From Pleomorphomonas sp. PLEO (lineage in GTDB: Bacteria; Pseudomonadota; Alphaproteobacteria; Rhizobiales; Pleomorphomonadaceae): a stretch of DNA of 64,000 nt. Below the pieces are notes generated by a model that was not told the origin of the DNA, did no database searches, and was given only the letters and a program-made list of their open reading frames with translations. Below are positions 56,799-64,000 of this stretch, piece after piece (position 1 is the stretch's first letter; every line of letters starts with the position of its first letter). The stretch covers positions 784,501 to 848,500 of the forward strand of contig NZ_CP166625.1 in the NCBI RefSeq assembly GCF_041320595.1. Reading direction: 5' to 3'. The position numbers and the translations under genes are program-made.

Positions 56799-59282
56799 AT
56801 GGCTGACCTCGTCAATCGCGCTTCCGCGAAAGACCTCGCAGGAAACTGGACGCTTCACGCGGCGGATGAATCGATTTCCGTACCGTTTCCCTTGCCGGGC
56901 GATGCGCTCTCGGCGCTGATCGCCGCTGAAATCCTGCCTGACCCTTACGTCGGCGAGAATGAGCTGTTGGTGCGCTGGCCGGCCGAGCGCGATTGGATCG
57001 CCCGCCGCACCTTCTCAATGGACGCCGAAGCGCTCGCCCACCCCTGGGCGATCTATGTCGACGGTCTCGATACCGTTGCCGAGGTGCGGATCAACGGCCA
57101 GCTGGTCCTCGCGGCGGCCAACATGTTCCGCCCGCATCGGGCCGATGTCGGCGACGCGTTTCGAAACGGCGACAACCAGATTGAGATTCTCTTCCGCTCC
57201 AACGTTGTCGCCGCGGCCGAGGCGGCGGCCAAGCAGCCCTACGAGCAACCCTATAGCGCGCAGATGCAGGCAACGCCGCACATCAATCTTCTGAGGAAGG
57301 TGCAATGTCACGCGGGTTGGGACTGGAATATCGCCATGATGCCCTTCGGCCTCTATGGCGACATTCGTCTGGAACGCGCCGACCTGCCGACTATTGACTA
57401 CGTTCAGCACCGCCAGCGCCATGACGTGGATACCGGGGCGGTCGACGTCGATGTCGAAGTTCGGATCGAAGCGAAGACGACTGGTGAGGAACTGCTCACC
57501 GTGGAGCTGGGCGGCGAAAAGGTCACCCTGCAGGTCAGCTGCGCGGCCGGTACCACCGTTGCTTGCGCGACGTTGCGCCTTGAAAATCCTCGCCTCTGGT
57601 GGCCCGTGGGCTCGGGTGGGCAGCCGCTTTATGATTTGACCGTTACCCTCGGCGGCGCGGCGCATCGGCAGAGGATCGGTCTCCGCCGCCTTGAGATGAT
57701 AACCAAGCGCGATGAGATCGGCATACCGCTGACGGTCCGCGTCAACGGCCTCGATCTGTTCTGCCGCGGTGCCAACTGGATTCCCGGTGACGCATTGCCC
57801 TCGCGCATCACGCCGGAAACGGTGCGGCCGCTGCTCGAGGACGCCGTCGCTGTCGGCATGAATATGCTGCGTATCTGGGGCGGCGGCCAATACGAGCCCG
57901 ACTGGTTCTATGACCTCTGCGACGAACTGGGCATTCTGATCTGGCAGGACATGATGTTTGCCTGCGCCCTCTATCCGGCCGACAGCATTTTCCTCGCCGA
58001 GGTCGATCGTGAGATCGAGCATCAGGTGCGGCGGCTGTCGCATCACGCTTCGATCGCCCTCTATTGCGGCGATAACGAAGTGATCGGTGCCCTCACCTGG
58101 TTCGAGGTGGCGCGCGCCAATCGCGACCGCTATCTGGTCGCCTACGATCGGCTGAGCCGGACAATCGAATTGGCCGCCAACCGCGCCGACCCTGACCGCC
58201 TGTTCTGGCCGTCGTCGCCGTCGAAGGGACCGATGGACTTTGGCGATGCCTGGAAGGCGGAAGGCTCCGGCGACCAGCACATGTGGGACGTCTGGCACGC
58301 CGGCAAATCCTTCTCAGCCTATCGTGGTGTGCGGCCGCGTTTCGCCTCGGAATTCGGTTTCCAATCCTTCGTGTCGCTGCCGACGCTGCGCCGGTACATC
58401 GACGAGGAGGATCTCGACATCGCCTCGCCGGCCATGGAGCTGCACCAGAAGAACGCTGGCGGCAACGCCCGCATCGTCGAGACCATTTCGCGCTACTTCC
58501 GCTTCCCGAAGAACTTCGAGAACGTCGTCTACCTCAGCCAGGTCCAACAGGGCCTTGCCATGAAGACCGCCATCGACTTCTGGCGGTCGATCAAGCCGGA
58601 GTGCATGGGCGCTCTCTACTGGCAGCTCAACGATACCTACCCGGTGGCCTCCTGGTCATCGATCGAATATGGCGGTCGCTGGAAACTGCTGCATTCGATG
58701 GCAAAGCACTTCTTCGCCCCGGTCAACGTGATAGCGATCTCGTCGGAGGACGCCGCCACGGTGGGGCTGTTCGCGGTCAACGACACGCCCTCGGAAGTGG
58801 TGGTGGCCGGTAATGCCTTCTGGCTTTCGGTCGACGGATCTCGCCGGCCGGCCGGCGAGTTCATGAAAACGGTGTCGATCGACCGGGCGATTTCGCTGTT
58901 GACCGTTCCGGCCAACGGCACGCCCGATGAAGTGCTTGTTTTCAACTGGAGCGATCCGACCGGCGAGCATGCCGATCATCATGCGGTTTCACCCTATAAG
59001 GCATTGCGCCTTCGCGACCCGGGCCTCGTCGTCGAGGCGGCAAAGCGCGGCGTGGGCGAGTGGTGCTTCACCATCACCGTCACCGCGCCCGCCTTCTACG
59101 TGACGCTGGAGACCGATCCCTATGGAGTCTTTTCCGACAACGCGGTTCTCGTGACGCCGGAGAAGCCGGCGCAGATCATCTGGACATCGCGTTCGGGCGA
59201 CGTCGATCCGGTCGACACTCTCGTGGTGCACGATCTGCGTTCGAGCTACCGGCCGACCGAGATCGTCATTCGCAGGGCGTGA
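56799..59282 (+). CDS. Beta-mannosidase, GH2 family
   Basis: Releases mannose from the non-reducing end of beta-mannosides, 827 residues. Layout: N-terminal sugar-binding jelly roll (GNWTLHAADESISVPFPLPGD, FRPHRADVGDAFRNGDNQIEILF, VQCHAGWDWNIAMMPFGLYGDI), Ig-like domain, then the TIM barrel with RGANWIPGDALPSRI, MLRIWGGGQYEPDWFYDLCDELGILIWQDMMFACALYP, the acid/base in CGDNEV and the nucleophile in FASEFGFQS. No signal peptide, so it is cytoplasmic and works on imported oligosaccharides. The start at 56799 is preferred; 48 codons upstream in frame are Arg/Cys-rich and unlike the family. Regulated probably by the adjacent LacI protein. Confidence 0.94.
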   Translation: MADLVNRASAKDLAGNWTLHAADESISVPFPLPGDALSALIAAEILPDPYVGENELLVRWPAERDWIARRTFSMDAEALAHPWAIYVDGLDTVAEVRINGQLVLAAANMFRPHRADVGDAFRNGDNQIEILFRSNVVAAAEAAAKQPYEQPYSAQMQATPHINLLRKVQCHAGWDWNIAMMPFGLYGDIRLERADLPTIDYVQHRQRHDVDTGAVDVDVEVRIEAKTTGEELLTVELGGEKVTLQVSCAAGTTVACATLRLENPRLWWPVGSGGQPLYDLTVTLGGAAHRQRIGLRRLEMITKRDEIGIPLTVRVNGLDLFCRGANWIPGDALPSRITPETVRPLLEDAVAVGMNMLRIWGGGQYEPDWFYDLCDELGILIWQDMMFACALYPADSIFLAEVDREIEHQVRRLSHHASIALYCGDNEVIGALTWFEVARANRDRYLVAYDRLSRTIELAANRADPDRLFWPSSPSKGPMDFGDAWKAEGSGDQHMWDVWHAGKSFSAYRGVRPRFASEFGFQSFVSLPTLRRYIDEEDLDIASPAMELHQKNAGGNARIVETISRYFRFPKNFENVVYLSQVQQGLAMKTAIDFWRSIKPECMGALYWQLNDTYPVASWSSIEYGGRWKLLHSMAKHFFAPVNVIAISSEDAATVGLFAVNDTPSEVVVAGNAFWLSVDGSRRPAGEFMKTVSIDRAISLLTVPANGTPDEVLVFNWSDPTGEHADHHAVSPYKALRLRDPGLVVEAAKRGVGEWCFTITVTAPAFYVTLETDPYGVFSDNAVLVTPEKPAQIIWTSRSGDVDPVDTLVVHDLRSSYRPTEIVIRRA

Positions 59283-59304
59283 TCGGAAAATTATCGGCAA
59301 AAAA

Positions 59305-59347
59305 TAGCCCCCTGTTCCTCTCGTTGGAAACGAGGAACAGGGGGCTA
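59305..59347 (-). terminator. Strong terminator after hydroxybutyryl-CoA dehydrogenase
   Basis: TAGCCCCCTGTTCCTC and GAGGAACAGGGGGCTA form a 16-bp stem. On the minus strand it is followed by TTTTTT (the stem end TA plus T-tract, rc of AAAAAATAGCC). It also separates the convergent beta-mannosidase. Confidence 0.9.
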
Positions 59348-59385
59348 TGCTTTGAAAAGCTCTGTGTCGGCTCGTTGGGTCGAGT

Positions 59386-60264
59386 TCAGCGCGTCGGCAC
59401 CGGCGTTGCGCCGCGGTAGTCGTAGAAACCGCGCTGCGTCTTGCGGCCGAGCCAGCCGGCCTCGACATACTTCACCAGCAGCGGGCAGGGGCGATACTTG
59501 CTGTCGGCAAGGCCGTCGTGCAGCACCTGCATGATGGAGAGGCAGGTATCGAGGCCGATGAAGTCGGCGAGCTGCAGCGGTCCCATCGGGTGGTTGGCGC
59601 CGAGACGCATGGCGGTGTCGATGGAATCCACCGTGCCGACGCCCTCATAGAGCACGTAGATCGCCTCGTTGATCATCGGCAACAGGATGCGGTTGACCAT
59701 GAAAGCGGGGAAATCTTCGGAGACGGCGACCGTCTTGCCGAGCTTCGAGACGAAATTGCGCGCTGCCTCGAAGGTCTCGTCCTCGGTGGCGATGCCGCGC
59801 ACCAGTTCGACGAGCTGCATCACCGGCACCGGGTTCATGAAATGGATGCCGATGAAGCGTTCGGGCCGGTCGGTCGAGGCGGCGAGGCGGGTGATGGACA
59901 CCGACGACGTGTTGGTGCCGATCATCGCTTCCGGCTTAAGCTCCGGACAGAGCTGGGAGAGCGCCTTGCGCTTGATGGTTTCGTTCTCGGTTACCGCCTC
60001 AATGACAAGGTCGGTGTCGGAAAACCCCTCGAGGTCGGTCAGCAGCTTGATGTGGGAAAGAGCTTCCCGGCGCTGTTCCTCGGTGATCTTCTTGGAGGCG
60101 ACCTGACGGCCGAGGTTGGCCGAAACGACGTTGAGGCAAGCCTCCAGCCGATCGCGCGCGATGTCGTAGAGCCCGACGTCGAGACCTGCGAGAGCACAGA
60201 CATGCGCAATGCCGGAGCCCATCTGACCCGCGCCCATGACGCCGATCGACCTGATTTCAACCAT
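59386..60264 (-). CDS. 3-hydroxybutyryl-CoA dehydrogenase
   Basis: NAD(P)-dependent oxidation of 3-hydroxyacyl-CoA, 292 residues, single-domain HbdA/PaaH type. Cofactor site IGVMGAGQMGSGIAHVCA, catalytic block SSVSITRLAASTDRPERFIGIHFMNPVP with the conserved Ser and His, EDFPAFMVNRILLPMINEA and the C-terminal YRPCPLLVKYVEAGWLGRKTQRGFYDY. It is the last gene of a run with etfA and etfB, 73 bases after etfA, in the common alphaproteobacterial order. It takes part in polyhydroxybutyrate or fatty acid oxidation. Confidence 0.95.
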   Translation of the reverse strand: MVEIRSIGVMGAGQMGSGIAHVCALAGLDVGLYDIARDRLEACLNVVSANLGRQVASKKITEEQRREALSHIKLLTDLEGFSDTDLVIEAVTENETIKRKALSQLCPELKPEAMIGTNTSSVSITRLAASTDRPERFIGIHFMNPVPVMQLVELVRGIATEDETFEAARNFVSKLGKTVAVSEDFPAFMVNRILLPMINEAIYVLYEGVGTVDSIDTAMRLGANHPMGPLQLADFIGLDTCLSIMQVLHDGLADSKYRPCPLLVKYVEAGWLGRKTQRGFYDYRGATPVPTR

Positions 60265-60337
60265 TGAAGTCCTCGAGCCTCTCGGTGCGCTACCGGTCCG
60301 CGGCGCGCTCCTGTGACAAGTATCAGGGCATTCTAGC

Positions 60338-61276
60338 TCAACCGAGAGCTTTCGTCAGCTCCGGCACGAGCTCGAACAGATCGCCGACGAGGCCGTAGTC
60401 GGCAACCTGGAAGATCGGCGCCTCCGCGTCCTTGTTGATGGCAACGATGATCTTTGCGTCCTTCATGCCAGCGAGGTGCTGGATGGCACCGGAAATGCCG
60501 ATGGCGACGTAAAGGTCTGGCGATACCGCCTTGCCGGTCTGGCCAACCTGCCAGTCGTTGGGAGCGTAGCCGGCGTCGACGGCGGCGCGGCTGGCACCCA
60601 CCGCCGCGCCAAGGCGATCGGCCAGCGGCAGCAAGACGGCCTTGAACTGCTCTTCCGAGCCGAGCGCTCGCCCACCCGATACCACCACCCGCGCTGAGGT
60701 CAGCTCAGGGCGGTCGGCCGTGGAGAAGGCGTCGCGGACAAAAGTCGAAAGGCCGGGATCGGCCGGCACGGCAACCGCCTCGACCGGGGCCGGCGTCCTG
60801 TCTTCCACCGGTGTTGCCCGGAACGAGGCGGTACGAACGGTGATGAGGCGGATCGGATCGGCGGAGCGCACGGTGAGCAAAGCATTGCCGGCATAGGTCG
60901 GCCGCTCGAAGGTGTCGGGCGCCAGCACGGCGGTGATGTCGGAGATCTGCATCACGTCGAGCAGGGCGGCGGCGCGCGGCAGAGCGTTTTTGAAGGTCGA
61001 CGTCGACGGGGCCACGACGGCGGAGTAGGCCGGAGCGAGCGACACGATGAGAGCCGCAAGCGGCTCGGCGAGGCCGTGGCCGAGCGCCGGTGCTTCGGCG
61101 ATCAGCACGCGGCTGACGCCCTTGAGCTTGCTTGCCTCGGCTGCGGCGCCGGCGAGGTCATCGCCGGCCACCAGCACGTGGATATCGTCACCGATGGCCA
61201 GCGCCGCGGTCAGTGCCTTCAGCGTGGCGTCCTTGATGGAAGCGCCGTCGTGGGCAGCGAGGAGAAGAGTGGTCAT
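60338..61276 (-). CDS. etfA: Electron transfer flavoprotein alpha subunit
   Basis: FAD-bearing subunit of ETF, 312 residues. FAD-binding C-terminal block: [88 protein letters not shown]. The heterodimer accepts electrons from acyl-CoA dehydrogenases and dimethylglycine-type dehydrogenases and passes them to ETF:quinone oxidoreductase (not in the window). It follows etfB by 18 bases. Confidence 0.97.
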   Translation of the reverse strand: MTTLLLAAHDGASIKDATLKALTAALAIGDDIHVLVAGDDLAGAAAEASKLKGVSRVLIAEAPALGHGLAEPLAALIVSLAPAYSAVVAPSTSTFKNALPRAAALLDVMQISDITAVLAPDTFERPTYAGNALLTVRSADPIRLITVRTASFRATPVEDRTPAPVEAVAVPADPGLSTFVRDAFSTADRPELTSARVVVSGGRALGSEEQFKAVLLPLADRLGAAVGASRAAVDAGYAPNDWQVGQTGKAVSPDLYVAIGISGAIQHLAGMKDAKIIVAINKDAEAPIFQVADYGLVGDLFELVPELTKALG

Positions 61277-61294
61277 TCTGTTCGCTTGCCTTTC

Positions 61295-62044
61295 TCAGAG
61301 AACGCCGGCTTCGGTCTTCAGATGCTCGACCAGTTCGGCAACCGAGGCGAGGCGGCGGCCGGCCGGCCGGCTTGGCGGCTCGGCAGTCTTCAGCACCGTC
61401 AAACGGGGCGTAAGATCAATACCATATTGAAGGGCCGGCCTGAGATCGATCGGCTTCTTCTTGGCTTTCATGATGTTTGGCAGCGAGGCATAGCGCGGCT
61501 CGTTGAGGCGGAGATCGGCGGTGACGACCGCCGGAAGCGCAAGGCGCACCGTCTGCAGGCCGCCGTCGACTTCACGCGTCACTTCGATACCGCCATCGCC
61601 GAGAACCAGTTTGGAGGCGAATGTGCCCTGTGGCCAACCCAGAAGAGCGGCCAGCATCTGACCGGTCTGGTTGCTATCGTCGTCGATGGCCTGCTTGCCG
61701 AGGATGACGAGGCCGGGCGCTTCCTCGGCGACGATCGCCTTCAGAAGCTTGGCGACGGCGAGTGGCTCGACGATGCCCTCCGCCTCGAGAACGATGCCGC
61801 GGTCGGCGCCCATGGCGAGCGCGGTGCGCACCGTTTCCTGTGCCTCCTTCGGGCCGATCGATACGGCGACCACCTCGCTAGCGACGCCGGCCTCGCGCAG
61901 GCGCAATGCTTCCTCGACGGCGATCTCGTCGAAGGGATTCATCGACATCTTGACGTTGGCTAGATCGACGCCGGAACCGTCGGCCTTGACTCGGATGTTG
62001 ACGTTGTAGTCGACCACCCGCTTCACGGGCACGAGAATCTTCAT
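61295..62044 (-). CDS. etfB: Electron transfer flavoprotein beta subunit
   Basis: AMP-bearing subunit of ETF, 249 residues from the ATG at 62044. Typical N terminus [20 protein letters not shown] and the recognition loop [16 protein letters not shown] followed by [11 protein letters not shown]. In mammals two Lys of this loop are trimethylated by ETFBKMT; the matching positions here would be K193 and K196. GGAGAG immediately precedes an ATG at 62053, which is too close, but sits nine bases before 62044, so the latter is the start. First gene of the etfB-etfA-dehydrogenase run. Confidence 0.97.
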   Translation of the reverse strand: MKILVPVKRVVDYNVNIRVKADGSGVDLANVKMSMNPFDEIAVEEALRLREAGVASEVVAVSIGPKEAQETVRTALAMGADRGIVLEAEGIVEPLAVAKLLKAIVAEEAPGLVILGKQAIDDDSNQTGQMLAALLGWPQGTFASKLVLGDGGIEVTREVDGGLQTVRLALPAVVTADLRLNEPRYASLPNIMKAKKKPIDLRPALQYGIDLTPRLTVLKTAEPPSRPAGRRLASVAELVEHLKTEAGVL

Positions 62045-62299
62045 CGGGACCATCTCTCCGGACCAATGGGACGACGGCCGAAACGGCCTGTAGCGGGCAA
62101 ATTTCGAGCGCGAGGCGTGACCGTAGCGGCCGTCCGGGCCGTCGTCAACGGCAGGTCTTGGCTGTCTTTTTCCCGCTTCGATCCCAGGCGGCAGCTCCGC
62201 CGTCTTGGCTTTCGCGCTTCGCGCGGGCGCCGCTTGGCGCCTGAAGCCGCTGGTCGCGGCTTCGGTGATCGTTCTGCTATGTCTGTCCCTAGAGATCGG

Positions 62300-64000
62300 T
62301 CAGAAGGGAGCGATCAGCCGGCGGAGATAGTCGAGTTCAAGCGCTGGCCGGCTGGGATCGGCGTAGCGGCGGCGCAACTCCTCGAGAAGCCGGCGCGCGC
62401 GCTGTACCTCGATCTCTCCGGGTACCTTGGTATCGTCGCCGAAGTCGGGGCCGCGCCGGCCCGTCGGTCGGCCGAGCGGATCAGTTCCACCCTCGCGGAC
62501 GCCGGCGGTACCTTGCCCCTGGCTGCGCATCATTTCGCGGGCACCGCGCCTCAGGGCATCGAGGGCGGTGCCCTGATTGCCGACGGCGGATTCGGTATTT
62601 CCGGCGCCAAGGTCGCGGCCGGCGTCCTGCATGGCGCGGCCAGCCCCCTCAAGCCCGCTTTTCCCGTCTTTTTCGCCACCTTGTTTGGAAAGGCCGGACA
62701 TAATGTCCTCAAGGCGGCGGGACAGTTCGGATTGTTGGCGCTCGAGCTCGTTAAGCGCCTTCTGGTCATCACCTTGGTCGCCGAACTCCTCGCCGGTGTA
62801 CCCATCCGGCGTCAGCTTATGAGTCCGGTTCTGCAATTCCTGCTGCCGGCGGATGATATCGGCGAGGGCGTCCAGCGTCGGGTCGCTGGCGCCGCCGGCC
62901 TTGGGCTGGGCGAACTGCAGGCCGGACAGGATGTCGTCGAGCTGTGACAACAGCTCGGAGGCCGCGTCGCGCTCGCCGAGTTCACCGAGCTGCCGCATGC
63001 GGTCGATAAGCTTCTTGAGATCGTCGCCGGTGACGCGCTGGCCGCCTTGTTGGGCGAGATCGCCCAGGCGGGAAGGATCAGTAGCCGCCGCTTCGGCCAT
63101 CGATTTCAGATAATCGTCGAGAGCGGCCTTTAGGTCTTCGCTGAGGCGGGCGATCTCCTGCGGTGAGGCTCCGTCCGCCAGCGCCTTCTTCAAGGCTTCG
63201 CGCGCGGCGGCCAGCCGTTCGGCGGCTGGTGCAAGGTCCCCGGCCTCGATGGCAAGGGCCATCTGCCAGAGATAGTCGAGCACCGGCTTGAGCTCGGCGT
63301 CGTTTCGCGCGGCAAGGATGCTATTGCGGGCGACGCGCAGGCCGATGATCTCGCCGGGCTTGTCGATGAAGGCGGCGCCGAGATCGCCCAGTGTTTCGAA
63401 GGTGGCCGCCACTGTTCTTGCCCGACTGGCGTCGGAAGCCAGCAACCGTCGTTGTTCGACGATGGCAGCCGCCAGTGGGTTACGGAATGGGCGAGCCGGC
63501 AGGTCGATGAGGAGCGGCGGCGTTTCGGTGGCGTGGCCGGCGTCGTCGCGCGCTTCAAGGACAAGGCGAACGCGGCTGCCAGCCAGCGGATGGGTGGTGA
63601 GATCAGAAGTCGTTGTGGCGCGGTCTTCGCCCCGGCGAGGCATGGACAACGTCACGTCGGGCAGGGCGACGAGCGGCCTGGCGCCCTCGGTCCCGTCGAT
63701 CGACAGGATGGCGCGCGCGGCGGCGACCCGATAGTCATCGGAGACGGTATAGACTAGGCGAAGCGCGCCGCGCTCCGTGGCGGCCGGTTGTTCGACGAGG
63801 TGAATTTCCGGCGGTGCATCGGCACGGACGGTGATCGGCACGCTCACGGCTGACAGGCCGTCACCGGTCAGCGTCAGTTGGCCGGAGGTCGTCAGGCGAT
63901 GCTCGTAGGCGGCTTGGCCTGGGGCGGGTGCTCGTGCGTCGAGTACGACTGGCGGCTTGCCGTCGACGGCGAATGCGACTGTCGGGGAACCGACGCCGGC
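62300..64000 (-). CDS. TIGR02302 family protein (DUF4175), C-terminal part
   Basis: The frame is open to the right edge, so the N-terminal membrane part is missing; 566 codons are seen. It has an Ig-like segment, helical repeats, then a low-complexity Gln/Gly/Asp/Glu-rich stretch (LNELERQQSELSRRLEDIM, GLSKQGGEKDGKSGLEGAG, NTESAVGNQGTALDALRRGAREMMRSQGQG) and a conserved end RRLLEELRRRYADPSRPALELDYLRRL. This matches the long alphaproteobacterial TIGR02302 proteins, whose function is unknown; the low-complexity region is part of the family description. An internal GTG at 63847 is not the true start. The ~255 bases between it and etfB hold the etfB promoter and nothing else evident. Confidence 0.88.
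   Translation of the reverse strand, partial: AGVGSPTVAFAVDGKPPVVLDARAPAPGQAAYEHRLTTSGQLTLTGDGLSAVSVPITVRADAPPEIHLVEQPAATERGALRLVYTVSDDYRVAAARAILSIDGTEGARPLVALPDVTLSMPRRGEDRATTTSDLTTHPLAGSRVRLVLEARDDAGHATETPPLLIDLPARPFRNPLAAAIVEQRRLLASDASRARTVAATFETLGDLGAAFIDKPGEIIGLRVARNSILAARNDAELKPVLDYLWQMALAIEAGDLAPAAERLAAAREALKKALADGASPQEIARLSEDLKAALDDYLKSMAEAAATDPSRLGDLAQQGGQRVTGDDLKKLIDRMRQLGELGERDAASELLSQLDDILSGLQFAQPKAGGASDPTLDALADIIRRQQELQNRTHKLTPDGYTGEEFGDQGDDQKALNELERQQSELSRRLEDIMSGLSKQGGEKDGKSGLEGAGRAMQDAGRDLGAGNTESAVGNQGTALDALRRGAREMMRSQGQGTAGVREGGTDPLGRPTGRRGPDFGDDTKVPGEIEVQRARRLLEELRRRYADPSRPALELDYLRRLIAPF

Overview
The window is ordinary high-GC alphaproteobacterial chromosome, most likely from the Hyphomicrobiales (Rhizobiales). 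The support is gene content and order: an MbfA ferritin-VIT1 fusion, a ~1,580-residue NAD-glutamate dehydrogenase, DUF2794, a TIGR02302 family protein, rsmB-heparinase-purH linkage, ccmAB divergent from acnA, and a Zur-type operator of the alphaproteobacterial pattern. A genus cannot be assigned safely. I see no rRNA, tRNA, CRISPR, phage or insertion sequence. Non-coding structure is limited to terminators, a few operators, an attenuator-like leader and several short dispersed hairpin repeats.

Layout. 1-5 kb, mostly minus strand: a GH36 alpha-galactosidase (cut by the left edge), zinc-binding ZnuA behind a perfect Zur palindrome, a small SCO1 / 54-aa membrane protein / TusA operon, DsbB and an SDHAF4-like assembly factor. 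5-15 kb, plus strand: htpX-rsmB, a heparinase II/III family protein and purH, then a tight PepSY / cytochrome b561 / response regulator / histidine kinase / mbfA cluster. 15-19 kb, minus strand: acsA, a protein-lysine methyltransferase of the ETF-beta type, an EVE protein, a YciI-like protein and a secreted small protein. 19-31 kb: a degenerate peptide deformylase paralogue, a DeoR/GlpR regulator, opgGH for periplasmic glucans, pyruvate carboxylase, an inositol-phosphatase family protein, a YihY membrane protein and a very acidic small protein. 31-43 kb: NAD-glutamate dehydrogenase, DUF2794, aldo-keto reductase, DinB, the divergent tesA / ybbA-ybbP lipase-ABC pair and a Bax-inhibitor-1 protein. 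43-54 kb: a GNAT acetyltransferase, asd with a threonine-rich leader, two chemoreceptors, acnA and ccmAB. 54-64 kb: a 2-hydroxyacid dehydrogenase, an SMP-30 lactonase, a LacI regulator with a GH2 beta-mannosidase, then a hydroxybutyryl-CoA dehydrogenase / etfA / etfB run and a partial TIGR02302 protein.

How the genes work together. Central carbon metabolism is strongly represented: acetate activation, anaplerosis, aconitase, glutamate catabolism and ETF-linked acyl-CoA oxidation. Plant-type oligosaccharide use is suggested by the alpha-galactosidase and beta-mannosidase loci. Metal and redox handling forms a third theme: ZnuA/Zur, SCO1, DsbB, MbfA, CcmAB and HtpX.

The most interesting signal is upstream of asd. 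A sigma70-like promoter, a good ribosome-binding site, a 34-codon ORF ending in a Thr-dense tail (MTKTATTKTTTT), three mutually pairing arms and a GC-rich hairpin with a U-tract precede the asd start. This is the anatomy of a ribosome-mediated threonine attenuator. Other items worth checking are the deformylase that has lost two of its three metal ligands, the coupling of mbfA to a PepSY/b561/two-component operon, and the presence of both ETF-beta and its probable lysine methyltransferase.
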